From contig NZ_QTKT01000008.1 in NCBI RefSeq assembly GCF_018424605.1, forward strand, positions 124,001 through 188,000: 64,000 nt of DNA, given 5' to 3'. Each line of letters begins with the position of its first letter. Position 1 is the stretch's first letter. Under the pieces are notes generated by a model, which did not search any database, had not been told where the DNA came from, and saw only the letters and a list, made by a program, of their open reading frames with translations. The position numbers were made by a program, and so were the translations under genes. The DNA is from Marinobacter lipolyticus. Lineage in GTDB: Bacteria; Pseudomonadota; Gammaproteobacteria; Pseudomonadales; Oleiphilaceae. Below, one piece after another: positions 1 to 8,203 of this stretch.

Positions 1-915
1 GATCAGGGCATCGACAATGGCAGGTTCCGACGCCGAGTGACCGGCGTCGCGGATTATTCTCAGCTCGGCCCTTGGCCAGACCGAGGTCAGAGCCAGTGCG
101 TTATCCAGCGGGCACACCATATCGTAGCGCCCATGGATAATGACACCGGGGATATCCGCCAGCTTTCCGGCATCGCGTACAATCTGGTCCGGCTCAAGGA
201 AGGCCTGATTCATGAAGTAGTGACATTCGATGCGGGCCAAGGCGATGGCAACATGGGGATGCCCGAAATGCTCGACCACCCGCGGGTTGGGATGGAGCGT
301 GGCACAACGACCTTCCCAGATGGACCAGGCTTTCGCCGCCTGGATCTGCTCCAGCTCATTGGTGCTGGTCAGGCGCTTATAGTAGGCGGAGACCAGGTCG
401 GCCCTTTCCCCCTGGGGAATCGGCGCGAGAAAATCTTCCCAGTAGTCAGGAAAGATCCGGCTAGCTCCCTCCTGATAGAACCAGTGAATGTCTTTCGGGC
501 GGCACAGGAAGATGCCACGGAGCACCAGCCCGAGTACCCGTTCAGGGTGGGTCTGGGCATATACCAGGCTGAGGGTTGACCCCCAGCTGCCGCCGAACAG
601 CAGCCAACGCTCGATACCCAGAAAAGTACGAACCGTTTCCATGTCCGCCACCAGACGATCGGTGCGATTGCCCTCCAATTCCGCCAGCGGAGTGGAGCGC
701 CCGGCCCCCCGCTGATCCATCAAAATGATGCGGTAACGCTCGGCATCGAAAAAACGACGATGATATTCCTCGCATCCACCACCGGGACCACCGTGTACTA
801 CAAGCACCGGCATGCCGTCGGGATTACCGCTTTCCTCTATGTACAGCTCATGGGGCGGATCGACAGCGATCCGGTGCTGGGCGTTGGGGCGGATCTCGGG
901 GTAGAGGGTGAGCAT
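1..915 (-). CDS. pip: Prolyl aminopeptidase (proline iminopeptidase), C-terminus cut by window edge
   Basis: Alpha/beta hydrolase that removes N-terminal proline from peptides, probably cytoplasmic. Seen: 305 codons run without a stop from the ATG at 913-915 to base 1, so only a short C-terminal piece is missing. The HGGPGGG oxyanion motif is at residues 41-47. The nucleophile elbow GGSWGS carries Ser110. Asp265 in GRYDMVCP and His293 in DAGHSASEP complete a catalytic triad in the order and spacing of family S33. A CGGAG ribosome-binding site lies six bases before the start. It is transcribed away from typA, from which it is separated by a terminator. Other S33 hydrolases are possible, but the N-terminal pattern is typical of Pip. 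Confidence 0.9.
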   Translation of the reverse strand, partial: MLTLYPEIRPNAQHRIAVDPPHELYIEESGNPDGMPVLVVHGGPGGGCEEYHRRFFDAERYRIILMDQRGAGRSTPLAELEGNRTDRLVADMETVRTFLGIERWLLFGGSWGSTLSLVYAQTHPERVLGLVLRGIFLCRPKDIHWFYQEGASRIFPDYWEDFLAPIPQGERADLVSAYYKRLTSTNELEQIQAAKAWSIWEGRCATLHPNPRVVEHFGHPHVAIALARIECHYFMNQAFLEPDQIVRDAGKLADIPGVIIHGRYDMVCPLDNALALTSVWPRAELRIIRDAGHSASEPAIVDALI

Positions 916-934
916 GGAGGGCTCCGGATAAAAA

Positions 935-962
935 GGTATAACCGGAGTGTAGCTGAAGTGAA
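935..962 (-). promoter_or_regulatory. Candidate sigma-70 promoter of pip
   Basis: On the minus strand TTCACT (957-962) and TATACC (935-940) are separated by 16 bases, about 20 bases before the pip start codon. The match to consensus is moderate. The -35 box touches the typA terminator tail. Confidence 0.4.
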
Positions 963-994
963 CGAAAAAGGGGCGGGCCATCACTGGCCCGCCC
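962..994 (-). terminator. Rho-independent terminator of typA
   Basis: A perfect 10-bp stem (971-980 with 985-994, GGGCGGGCCA paired to TGGCCCGCCC) closes a four-base loop. On the minus strand it is followed by CTTTTTCGTT. It starts 22 bases after the typA stop codon. Confidence 0.9.
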
Positions 995-1016
995 CTCTTC
1001 AATCAACGCATGCGGC

Positions 1017-2828
1017 TCACTTCTTGTTCGCGCGCTTGCGTTCGTTCTCTGTCAGCAGCTTCTTGCGCAGACGCACCGACTTGGGTGTTACTTCCACCAG
1101 CTCATCATCGTCGATGAACTCCAGAGCCTGCTCAAGCGTGAACTTGATCGGCGGCACCAGGCCGATGACCTCATCCTTGCCAGAGGCGCGCATGTTATCC
1201 AGCTTTTTACCCTTGGTCGGGTTAACCACCAGGTCGTTCTCACGGCTGTGGATACCACACAGCTGGCCTTCGTAGATTTCCTGGCCCGGGTCGAGGAACA
1301 GCTTGCCACGGCTCTGCAGGGTTTCCAGCGAGTAGGTCAGTGCCGTACCGGTGGCCATGGACACCAGCACCCCGTTCTGACGACTGGTCATGTCGCCGCC
1401 CTTGATCGGACCGTAATGGCTGAACGTGGACGTCAGGATGCCGGAACCGGAGGTCAGTGTCAGGAACGAGTTGCGGAAACCGATCAGCCCACGGGCCGGA
1501 ATGGTGTACTCCAGACGCATGCGGCCCTTGCCATCCGGGATCATGTTGGTCAGATCGCCTTTACGCAGACCCATCTGCTCCATCAGGGCGCCCTGGTGCT
1601 GCTCCTCGATGTCGATGATCACGTTCTCGTAAGGCTCCTGCTTGACGCCGTCAACTTCACGAATCACCACTTCCGGGCGGCCCACGGCCAGCTCGAAATT
1701 CTCCCGGCGCATGTTTTCAATCAGGACGGAGAGGTGCAGCTCACCGCGGCCAGACACCTTGAACTTGTCTGCCGAGTCGCCTTCTTCCACCCGCAGTGCC
1801 ACGTTGTGCAACAGCTCTTTTTCAAGGCGCTCCTTGATGTTGCGGCTGGTGACGAACTTGCCTTCTTTACCACAGAACGGCGAGTCGTTGACCTGGAAGG
1901 TCATGGAAACGGTTGGCTCGTCGACCGTCAGCGGCGGCAGGGCCTCAACGCTGCTCTGGTCGCACAGGGTGTCGGAGATATACAGCTCGTCGAGGCCGCT
2001 CACGCAAACGATGTCGCCTGCCTGTGCCTCGTCCACTTCCACCCGCTGCAAACCGGAGTGGCCCATGATCTTGAGGATACGGCCCTGACGCTTCTTGCCG
2101 TCGGCGCCGATCGCCGTTACCGGCGAGTTGGTCTTGATCTTGCCGCGCATGATCCGGCCAATACCGATAACACCCAGGAAGCTATTGTAGTCCAGCTGGG
2201 AGATCTGCATCTGGAACGGACCGTCCAGATTGACGGCGGGCGCCGGCACGTGATCAACGATGGCCTGGAATACGGCGTCCATGTTGTCGTCGAGTTTTTC
2301 GTGGTCCATCCCGGCAATGCCGTTCAGAGCGCTGGCGTAAACGATGGGGAAGTCCAGCTGTTCATCGGTGGCGCCCAGGTTGTCGAACAGGTCGAATACC
2401 TGGTCCACTACCCAGTCGGGGCGGGCGCCGGGGCGATCAATCTTGTTGACCACCACGATCGGGTGCAGGCCCGCATCAAAGGCTTTCTGGGTCACGAAGC
2501 GGGTTTGCGGCATCGGGCCGTCAATGGAATCGACCACCAGCAACACGCAATCCACCATGCTCATCACCCGCTCAACTTCGCCACCGAAGTCGGCGTGGCC
2601 CGGGGTATCCACGATGTTGATGTTGTAGCCATTCCATTTCAGCGCGGTGTTCTTTGCCAGAATGGTGATGCCACGCTCTTTTTCCTGGTCGTTGGAATCC
2701 ATGACCCGCTCGTTCTCGAGCTCCTTGCGGTCCAGCGTGCCGGACTGACGAAGCAACTGGTCAACGAGAGTGGTTTTGCCATGGTCGACGTGGGCGATGA
2801 TGGCGACATTACGAAGTTTTTCAATCAC
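1017..2828 (-). CDS. typA: Ribosome-associated GTPase TypA/BipA
   Basis: Translational GTPase related to EF-G, associated with ribosomes and with stress and surface-related physiology in other gammaproteobacteria. Seen: 603 aa, the usual family length. The P-loop AHVDHGKTT is at residues 12-20, the switch-[10 protein letters not shown] near residue 74 and NKID near 128. The C-terminal BipA-specific domain carries the GLIGFR segment. The start is a GTG (2826-2828) preceded by AGGA, and it gives the standard MIEKLRN N-terminus. The gene is single, with its own terminator downstream and a 470-bp divergent spacer towards glnA. There is no sign of frame disruption. Confidence 0.97.
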   Translation of the reverse strand: MIEKLRNVAIIAHVDHGKTTLVDQLLRQSGTLDRKELENERVMDSNDQEKERGITILAKNTALKWNGYNINIVDTPGHADFGGEVERVMSMVDCVLLVVDSIDGPMPQTRFVTQKAFDAGLHPIVVVNKIDRPGARPDWVVDQVFDLFDNLGATDEQLDFPIVYASALNGIAGMDHEKLDDNMDAVFQAIVDHVPAPAVNLDGPFQMQISQLDYNSFLGVIGIGRIMRGKIKTNSPVTAIGADGKKRQGRILKIMGHSGLQRVEVDEAQAGDIVCVSGLDELYISDTLCDQSSVEALPPLTVDEPTVSMTFQVNDSPFCGKEGKFVTSRNIKERLEKELLHNVALRVEEGDSADKFKVSGRGELHLSVLIENMRRENFELAVGRPEVVIREVDGVKQEPYENVIIDIEEQHQGALMEQMGLRKGDLTNMIPDGKGRMRLEYTIPARGLIGFRNSFLTLTSGSGILTSTFSHYGPIKGGDMTSRQNGVLVSMATGTALTYSLETLQSRGKLFLDPGQEIYEGQLCGIHSRENDLVVNPTKGKKLDNMRASGKDEVIGLVPPIKFTLEQALEFIDDDELVEVTPKSVRLRKKLLTENERKRANKK

Positions 2829-2921
2829 AAAAATAATCCTGCGGCGTTTGCGGAGCTTCCCTGCAAGGTATTTCCCGATTTTGCATCCGAAAAGCAGCAG
2901 GGTATAAATGAAGCGGCGCGC

Positions 2922-2948
2922 AGTATATCGAAAAGTCCGTGTCGTTAA
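2922..2948 (-). promoter_or_regulatory. Weak candidate typA promoter in the typA-glnA spacer
   Basis: A TATACT -10-like hexamer (2922-2927) has TTAACG (2943-2948) only 15 bases upstream, so the -35 pairing is doubtful. It lies about 95 bases before the typA GTG. The rest of 2829-3010 shows nothing else I can name; the glnA control elements begin near 3015. Confidence 0.3.
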
Positions 2949-3014
2949 TATGAAGATAAACGCCTATTTGCTGAACACCCCTTATGCACACTTTTAGAGC
3001 GCATAACCGCAAAA

Positions 3015-3044
3015 TGCACCATTTTGATGCACCAACAAGGTGCG
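3015..3044 (+). promoter_or_regulatory. Two overlapping NtrC-type operators upstream of glnA
   Basis: Two 17-bp dyads share four bases: TGCACC-ATTTT-GATGCA (3015-3031) and TGCACC-AACAA-GGTGCG (3028-3044). Both fit the known NtrC pattern TGCACC-N5-GGTGCA, the second better. They lie about 85-115 bases before the sigma-54 promoter, a usual distance for an enhancer. Activation by phosphorylated NtrC, encoded at 6772-8199, is inferred. Confidence 0.75.
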
Positions 3045-3099
3045 TAACGCCCGGCCCGGTTCTCAGGTACGCGCCAAAAATGCCCGATCTCCTTGCAGT

Positions 3100-3116
3100 T
3101 GCGCCGTTCTGGCGCA
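3100..3116 (+). promoter_or_regulatory. NtrC-type operator close to the glnA promoter
   Basis: TGCGCC-GTTCT-GGCGCA is a perfect 6-5-6 dyad with the NtrC half-site geometry. It lies 14 bases upstream of the -24 GG. It may be an activating site or, being so close, a governor-type site. Which one cannot be told from sequence. Confidence 0.65.
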
Positions 3117-3127
3117 CCCTCATCGAA

Positions 3128-3145
3128 TTGGCAAGGCAATTGCTT
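3128..3145 (+). promoter_or_regulatory. Sigma-54 (RpoN) promoter of glnA
   Basis: TTGGCAAGGCAATTGCTT carries GG at 3130-3131 and GC at 3142-3143 with exactly ten bases between, as in the -24/-12 consensus TGGCA-N6-TTGCW. The expected transcription start is near 3155, leaving a leader of about 145 nt before glnA. Confidence 0.85.
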
Positions 3146-3211
3146 TAGTCCAGTCAGCCGATTTTGCAGGTAAGACGCCGCGGCTTTTGATAAGCTGCCC
3201 CGACCTCAAAA

Positions 3212-3278
3212 CAGATCGGAAGTCAGCCCCGCCTGACCGATCCGGCATAACGAACATGAAATCACCCGCGCAGCGGGT
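3212..3278 (+). promoter_or_regulatory. Structured 5' leader of glnA mRNA
   Basis: Two hairpins precede the start codon. One pairs GATCG (3214-3218) and GTCAG (3222-3226) with CTGAC (3233-3237) and CGATC (3238-3242), with a three-base bulge. The other pairs ACCCGC (3264-3269) with GCGGGT (3273-3278) and ends about six bases before the GGAG ribosome-binding region. No known riboswitch class is recognised. A role in translation or mRNA stability is only a guess. Confidence 0.4.
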
Positions 3279-3298
3279 AACACGATGGAGCATGCACA

Positions 3299-4702
3299 AT
3301 GTCCAAGACAGTTGATTTGATCAAAGAACACGAAGTGAAATGGATTGACCTGCGTTTCACCGACAGCCGCGGTAAAGAGCAGCACGTAACACTGCCGGCT
3401 ACCGAAGTGGACGACGACTTCTTCACCGACGGCAAGATGTTCGATGGCTCCTCGATCTCTGGCTGGAAGGGCATCAACGAATCCGACATGATCCTGATGC
3501 CGGACGACAGCAGCTCCGTGCTGGATCCGTTCACCGAAGAAACCACACTGAACATTACCTGCGACATCGTTGAGCCCTCTACCATGCAGGGCTACGAGCG
3601 CGACCCGCGCTCTGTTGCACGTCGCGCAGAAGAGTACCTGAAGTCCACCGGCATTGCTGACGGCGCGCTGTTCGGCCCGGAGCCCGAGTTTTTTATCTTT
3701 GACTCCGTCAAGTGGAAGACCGACATGCAGGGCTCCATGTACGAGCTCTACTCCGAAGAAGCCGCCTGGGTTTCCGGCGAAGACTTCGACCGCAACAACA
3801 TCGGTCACCGCCCGGGCGTGAAAGGCGGCTACTTCCCGGTTCCGCCGGTCGACAGCCTGCATGACCTGCGTGGCGCCATGTGTGCTGCCATGGAATCCAT
3901 GGGCCTGGACATCGAAGTTCACCACCACGAAGTGGGCACCGCTGGCCAGTGCGAAATCGGCGTTGGCCCGGCCAACCTGACCAAGAAAGCCGACGAAGTA
4001 CAGATCCTCAAGTACTGCGTACACAACGTGGCCCATGCCTATGGCAAAACGGCCACCTTCATGCCCAAGCCAGTTGTCGGTGACAACGGTTCCGGTATGC
4101 ACGTACACATGTCCCTGAGCAAAGACGGCAAGAACCTGTTCGCAGGTGACAGCTATGCAGGCCTGAGCGAAGCTGCTCTGTACTACATCGGCGGTGTGAT
4201 CAAGCACGCCAAGGCCATCAACGCCTTCACCAACCCGGCCACTAACAGCTACAAGCGCCTGGTACCTGGTTTTGAAGCACCGGTCATGCTGGCTTACTCC
4301 GCCCGTAACCGTTCGGCCTCTATCCGTATTCCGTACGTGAACAGCCCGAAAGCACGTCGTATCGAAGTTCGCTTCCCTGACCCGGCGGCCAACCCGTACC
4401 TGGCATTCGCGGCCCTGATGATGGCCGGCCTCGACGGCATCCAGAACAAGATCCACCCTGGCGATGCCATGGATAAGGATCTGTACGACCTGCCGAAGGA
4501 AGAAGCACTGAACATTCCGAAGGTTGCAGAAACCCTCGCCGAGGCACTGGACTGCCTGGAAGCCGATCACGAGTTCCTGACCCGTGGCGGCGTGTTCACC
4601 GAAGACATGATCGCCGGCTACATCGACCTGAAGCGTGGTGAAGTTGAGCGTATCAACATGACCACTCACCCGGTCGAGTTCGAACTGTACTACTCCTGCT
4701 AA
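3299..4702 (+). CDS. glnA: Glutamine synthetase, type I
   Basis: Makes glutamine from glutamate, ammonia and ATP; a cytoplasmic dodecamer in this family. Seen: 467 aa, the usual GSI-beta length. The FDGSS segment is at residues 48-52. The central active-site strands include [12 protein letters not shown] and [10 protein letters not shown]. Tyr396 in the DLYDLPKEE motif is the adenylylation target, so control by GlnE is expected. The chosen ATG gives [10 protein letters not shown] and follows GGAG. A sigma-54 promoter with NtrC operators lies upstream, and ntrBC follows one gene downstream, so the regulated gene and its regulator sit together. A strong terminator ends the unit. Confidence 0.98.
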   Translation: MSKTVDLIKEHEVKWIDLRFTDSRGKEQHVTLPATEVDDDFFTDGKMFDGSSISGWKGINESDMILMPDDSSSVLDPFTEETTLNITCDIVEPSTMQGYERDPRSVARRAEEYLKSTGIADGALFGPEPEFFIFDSVKWKTDMQGSMYELYSEEAAWVSGEDFDRNNIGHRPGVKGGYFPVPPVDSLHDLRGAMCAAMESMGLDIEVHHHEVGTAGQCEIGVGPANLTKKADEVQILKYCVHNVAHAYGKTATFMPKPVVGDNGSGMHVHMSLSKDGKNLFAGDSYAGLSEAALYYIGGVIKHAKAINAFTNPATNSYKRLVPGFEAPVMLAYSARNRSASIRIPYVNSPKARRIEVRFPDPAANPYLAFAALMMAGLDGIQNKIHPGDAMDKDLYDLPKEEALNIPKVAETLAEALDCLEADHEFLTRGGVFTEDMIAGYIDLKRGEVERINMTTHPVEFELYYSC

Positions 4703-4750
4703 TAGCCCCGGCTATCGACAGGCATGACATGATCTGGTGATCGTGACGAA

Positions 4751-4777
4751 AAACCCCGCTGCGGCGGGGTTTTTTTG
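4751..4777 (+). terminator. Rho-independent terminator of glnA
   Basis: AAACCCCGC (4751-4759) pairs with GCGGGGTTT (4764-4772) around TGCG, followed by a run of T to 4776. It lies about 50 bases after the glnA stop. Confidence 0.93.
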
Positions 4778-4839
4778 TGCGCTGCGACACACGCCCTGTT
4801 GCCCTTAACGATATGTAACTCTTTGATCCCCCAACAGCG

Positions 4840-4868
4840 TTGAAAACCCCCAGCCTGCCATTGATAAT
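4840..4868 (+). promoter_or_regulatory. Sigma-70 promoter of the DUF4124 gene
   Basis: TTGAAA (4840-4845), 17-bp spacer, GATAAT (4863-4868): a close match to consensus. The expected start is near 4875, 25 bases before the ATG at 4900. It would allow this gene, and possibly ntrBC by read-through, to be expressed independently of glnA. Confidence 0.75.
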
Positions 4869-4899
4869 CAGATCATTCCCTCCATGACAGGACAGTGGC

Positions 4900-5424
4900 A
4901 TGAACAAACGGTTTGGACTCTTTGCAGGCATCCTGCTTATCGGCGCCGCTCCGGCATTTGCGGAGGTTTATCGCAACGTGGATGCCCAGGGCAATGTCAC
5001 CTTTTCGGACGAACCCTCTGATGGGGCGGAAGAGGTAAAAGTAAAACCGGTGACCACCGTGACCCTACCGAAACCCGCTGACGTGCAGGAGCCCGAGCAA
5101 CTGCGCCAGCAGGTCGAGGAAGAAGGTGCGGTTTACCAGAGCGTGCGCATTCTGTCGCCGAGCGATGACCAAGCCTTTCACAGCGGCAGCGGCGATGTCG
5201 CCTTCCGCGTCACCAGCCAACCCGCGCTGCAGGAAGGACACCGCTACGAAGTTACCCTCGATGGCCAACCGGTTGGCCAGACCGCCTCGGATACCGTAAC
5301 CGTTCGCAATGTGTTCCGTGGCACCCATGAGGCCCGGGTCAGCATCATTGACCAGAACGGCGTTCAGGTGAAATCCGGCGACCAGATCACATTCACCATC
5401 CACCGCCCCTCCGTAAACAACTGA
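4900..5424 (+). CDS. DUF4124-domain exported protein
   Basis: Function unknown. Seen: 174 aa with a signal peptide (residues 1-21, ending PAFA before EVYRN). This is followed by the DUF4124 pattern YRNVDAQGNVTFSDEP, a short domain common at the start of envelope proteins in gammaproteobacteria. A Pro/Glu-rich linker and a C-terminal beta-rich region of about 85 residues (near VYQSVRILSPSDDQAF) resemble an Ig-like fold. There are no cysteines or membrane segment in the mature part, so a soluble periplasmic protein is likely. The start ATG follows AGGAC. Its position between glnA and ntrB recalls similar small genes there in pseudomonads, but a nitrogen role is not shown. Confidence 0.85.
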   Translation: MNKRFGLFAGILLIGAAPAFAEVYRNVDAQGNVTFSDEPSDGAEEVKVKPVTTVTLPKPADVQEPEQLRQQVEEEGAVYQSVRILSPSDDQAFHSGSGDVAFRVTSQPALQEGHRYEVTLDGQPVGQTASDTVTVRNVFRGTHEARVSIIDQNGVQVKSGDQITFTIHRPSVNN

Positions 5425-5439
5425 CCTACCCTTCCCTAT

Positions 5440-5462
5440 GCGCGCACCATTTTAGTGCGCGC
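5440..5462 (+). promoter_or_regulatory. NtrC-like palindrome upstream of ntrB
   Basis: GCGCGCAC (5440-5447) and GTGCGCGC (5455-5462) form a perfect 8-bp inverted repeat. The 17-bp core CGCACC-ATTTT-AGTGCG (5443-5459) shares GCACCATTTT with the distal glnA operator. It may allow NtrC to control its own operon. It lies about 200 bases before ntrB and just after the DUF4124 stop codon. Confidence 0.55.
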
Positions 5463-5495
5463 GCACCACAAAAAAGCCATACTCTGATCTTCAAC

Positions 5496-5514
5496 GGGGC
5501 GTTTTATACGCCCC
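5496..5514 (+). repeat. Hairpin after the DUF4124 gene, no T-run
   Basis: GGGGCG (5496-5501) pairs with CGCCCC (5509-5514) around TTTTATA. It is followed by ACCACC, not by T residues, so it is not a standard terminator. It may protect the 3' end or be an operator. Confidence 0.35.
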
Positions 5515-5576
5515 ACCACCGGCAACCCCGGACACAACGCACTAGGTCATTGCGTCAGCAGGTCTGTATCAGGCTT

Positions 5577-5595
5577 GTGCCCGTTAAACGGGCAC
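5577..5595 (+). repeat. Perfect 8-bp palindrome before ntrB
   Basis: GTGCCCGT (5577-5584) and ACGGGCAC (5588-5595) flank TAA, about 60 bases before the ntrB start. In RNA it would be a strong hairpin. In DNA its TGCCCG-N5-CGGGCA spacing equals that of NtrC sites, but the bases differ from that consensus. Confidence 0.4.
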
Positions 5596-5656
5596 GCAAT
5601 CTGAGCCGATTCTCCAGATTGGTTCACTTCTTGCAGAAACCGGAAGATAAGCAGCA

Positions 5657-6775
5657 ATGTCCATCGATCGAGACAGCAGCATGGCCTTCACAGTCACCAA
5701 AACCTCTGCCTACAAAAGCATACTGGACAGCCTGACCACCGCCATCCTGGTTCTGGAGGACGGCCTGCGCATACAGTACCTGAACCCCGCTGCTGAGAGC
5801 CTGTTCGAGACCAGCATTACCCGCAGTCACGGCCTCCCCATCAACGACATCCTGGTGGATTCCGAAGACGCCCTCACCACCCTGCTGTCCGCGGCGGAGA
5901 ATGGGCAGTCCTACACGCGGCGCGAGGCCGAGTTTATCCTCACCAGCGGAACGCGGCTCATGGTGGACTACTCGGTTTCGCCCATCAGCCTGGACCCGAC
6001 CGAACTGCTGATTGAAATTCAGCCGCGGGATCGGCTGCTGCGAATCAGTCGTGAGGAAGACATTATTTCCCAGCAGGAAACCACCCGCATCCTGGTGCGG
6101 GGCATGGCCCACGAAATCAAGAACCCGCTGGGCGGGATCCGCGGCGCCGCGCAGTTACTGGACCGGGAGCTGAACGACGAAGGTCAGCGCGAGTACACCC
6201 AGGTCATCATCGACGAAGCAGACCGGCTGCGCTCTCTGGTGGACAGAATGCTGGGGCCCAACAAGGCGCTGAAACTGGCGCCCACCAACATTCACGAGGT
6301 GCTGGAACGGGTCAAAACCCTGCTGGAAGCCGAAAGTCGCGGGCGCCTGACCTTCCGCCGCGATTACGATCCCAGCCTGCCGGAGTTAGAGGGCGACAAG
6401 GAGCAGCTGATCCAGTCCTTTCTCAACATCGCCCGTAACGCCATGGAAGCGGCCTTCGAGAATCAGGCCGAGCACGCCCGCGACGAGATGCCCACCATTA
6501 CCTTCCGCACCCGCGCGCTCAGGCAGTTCACCATTGGCCACAAGCGACACAGGCTGGTGTGCCGGGTGGACGTAATCGATAACGGCCCGGGTATTCCCCC
6601 GGAGCTGTTACAGAACATTTTCTACCCGATGATCAGCGGCCGTGCCAGCGGCACCGGCCTGGGTCTCTCCATTACCCAGAGCATCATCGGGCAACACCAC
6701 GGGCTGGTTGAGTGCGAAAGCGAGCCCGGAAAAACCGACTTCATCATCTTCCTGCCCCTGGAGGACAATCAATGA
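5657..6775 (+). CDS. ntrB: Nitrogen regulation sensor histidine kinase/phosphatase NtrB
   Basis: Phosphorylates or dephosphorylates NtrC according to nitrogen status, normally through PII proteins. Seen: 372 aa, no membrane segments. A PAS domain spans about residues 15-85 (LTTAILVLEDGLRIQYLNPA). The HisKA motif GMAHEIKNPLGG carries phospho-acceptor His152. The HATPase boxes VIDNGPGIP and GTGLGLSI lie near the C-terminus. The start at 5657 is preceded by GAAGATAA; a second ATG eight codons in is possible. The stop overlaps the ntrC start by four bases (ATGA), so the two are translationally coupled. An NtrC-like palindrome upstream suggests self-control. Confidence 0.96.
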   Translation: MSIDRDSSMAFTVTKTSAYKSILDSLTTAILVLEDGLRIQYLNPAAESLFETSITRSHGLPINDILVDSEDALTTLLSAAENGQSYTRREAEFILTSGTRLMVDYSVSPISLDPTELLIEIQPRDRLLRISREEDIISQQETTRILVRGMAHEIKNPLGGIRGAAQLLDRELNDEGQREYTQVIIDEADRLRSLVDRMLGPNKALKLAPTNIHEVLERVKTLLEAESRGRLTFRRDYDPSLPELEGDKEQLIQSFLNIARNAMEAAFENQAEHARDEMPTITFRTRALRQFTIGHKRHRLVCRVDVIDNGPGIPPELLQNIFYPMISGRASGTGLGLSITQSIIGQHHGLVECESEPGKTDFIIFLPLEDNQ

Positions 6776-8199
6776 GCCAACCGGCAAACGTCTGGATCAT
6801 AGACGACGATCGCAGTATTCGCTGGGTGCTGGAGCGCGCCCTTAACCAGGCCGGTATGCAGCCCCGGGTCTTCGAGAGCGGCGAAAGCATCATGCTAAGG
6901 CTGGAACACGAACAGCCCGACGCCATCATCAGTGACATCCGCATGCCCGGAGTCGACGGCATTACCCTGCTTTCCCAGATTGTGGATGTTCATCCCGATC
7001 TGCCGGTCATCATCATGACCGCGCATTCGGACCTGGAAAGTGCCGTCACCAGTTACCAGACCGGCGCCTTCGAGTACCTGCCCAAACCATTCGATGTGGA
7101 CGATGCGGTGGCCCTGGTCAAGCGCGCGGTGGCTCACAGCCACGAACGTCGGGCGACGGCCGAACCACAGGCGGAAAGCAGCCAGCGCAACACTGAAATC
7201 ATCGGCGAAGCGCCGGCGATGCAGGAGGTATTCCGGGCCATCGGGCGATTGTCCCACTCCAACATCACCGTACTGATCAACGGCGAGAGCGGCACCGGCA
7301 AGGAACTGGTGGCCCAGGCCCTGCACAACCATAGCCCGCGGGCGAATCACCCCTTCATTGCTCTGAACATGGCCGCTATCCCCAAGGACCTGATTGAGTC
7401 GGAGCTGTTCGGCCACGAAAAAGGCGCCTTCACCGGTGCCGGTGCCGCCCGCCAGGGCCGCTTCGAACAGGCCAACGGCGGCACCCTGTTTCTCGATGAA
7501 ATCGGCGACATGCCGGCCGATACCCAGACCCGGCTATTGAGGGTACTGGCCGATGGCGAGTTCTACCGGGTCGGCGGCACCACCCCGATCAAGGTGGACG
7601 TACGGATCATTGCCGCCACGCACCAGGATCTGGAAAAGCTGGTGCAGGCCGGCTCGTTCCGGGAAGACCTGTTTCACCGGCTGAACGTCATCCGGGTGCA
7701 CCTGCCCAAGCTGGCCGAACGCCGGGAAGACATTCCCCGGCTGATGCAGCATTTCCTAAAACGCGCGGCCAAAGAACTGGCGGTGGAGCCGAAGATTCTG
7801 CGCGCCGAAGCGGAAGAATACCTCACCACCATGCCCTGGCCGGGTAACGTCCGCCAGCTCGAAAACACCTGTCGCTGGCTCACGGTGATGGCCAGCGGGC
7901 GGGAGATTCACATTGATGACCTGCCCCCGGAACTGCTGCACCAGGCGGAAACACCGGCCACCGGCCAGACCTGGCAGGAAGGCTTGCGCAACTGGGCCGA
8001 GCAGGAACTCAAGCGTGGTCGGAAGGGCATTCTGGATACCGCCGTGCCGGAGTTCGAGAAGATCATGATTGAATCTGCTCTCAAGCACACCGGCGGTCGC
8101 CGGCGGGATGCTTCAATTCTGCTGGGCTGGGGGCGCAATACCCTGACGCGGAAAATCAATGAGCTGGGGATGGATCATCCGGAGGGTGACGAGGACTGA
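6772..8199 (+). CDS. ntrC: Nitrogen regulator NtrC, sigma-54 activator
   Basis: Response regulator that, when phosphorylated, drives open-complex formation at sigma-54 promoters such as that of glnA. Seen: 475 aa. The receiver domain has acidic pocket Asp11-13 and phospho-acceptor Asp55 (ISDIRMPG). The AAA+ domain has Walker A GESGTGKE at 171-178, the sigma-54 contact loop GAFTGA at 218-223 and Walker [10 protein letters not shown] Fis-type helix-turn-helix ([19 protein letters not shown]) ends the protein. An in-frame ATG 20 codons earlier lies inside ntrB and is rejected; the chosen ATG follows GGAGG and overlaps the ntrB stop. The gene converges on mshQ with four bases between stops and no terminator. 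Confidence 0.98.
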   Translation: MSQPANVWIIDDDRSIRWVLERALNQAGMQPRVFESGESIMLRLEHEQPDAIISDIRMPGVDGITLLSQIVDVHPDLPVIIMTAHSDLESAVTSYQTGAFEYLPKPFDVDDAVALVKRAVAHSHERRATAEPQAESSQRNTEIIGEAPAMQEVFRAIGRLSHSNITVLINGESGTGKELVAQALHNHSPRANHPFIALNMAAIPKDLIESELFGHEKGAFTGAGAARQGRFEQANGGTLFLDEIGDMPADTQTRLLRVLADGEFYRVGGTTPIKVDVRIIAATHQDLEKLVQAGSFREDLFHRLNVIRVHLPKLAERREDIPRLMQHFLKRAAKELAVEPKILRAEAEEYLTTMPWPGNVRQLENTCRWLTVMASGREIHIDDLPPELLHQAETPATGQTWQEGLRNWAEQELKRGRKGILDTAVPEFEKIMIESALKHTGGRRRDASILLGWGRNTLTRKINELGMDHPEGDED

Positions 8200-8203
8200 C
8201 GGA

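Noticed and set aside
1248-2948. Long open frame antisense to typA (566 codons)
   Set aside because: It is a shadow of typA in the opposite frame, rich in His/Gln/Val repeats typical of reversed coding sequence.
2985-3003. TGCACA-N7-GCGCA as a fourth NtrC site upstream of glnA
   Set aside because: The spacing is 19 rather than 17 bases and the halves match poorly.
3206-4669. Long open frame antisense to glnA (487 codons)
   Set aside because: It mirrors codon bias of a GC-rich highly expressed gene; its product looks like no protein family and it has no ribosome site.
5578-5594. Palindrome before ntrB as an NtrC operator
   Set aside because: Spacing fits, but the half-site TGCCCG departs from TGCACC at key bases; kept only as a palindrome.
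6712-6771. Upstream 20-codon extension of ntrC
   Set aside because: It lies inside ntrB; the ATGA overlap and GGAGG support the start at 6772.
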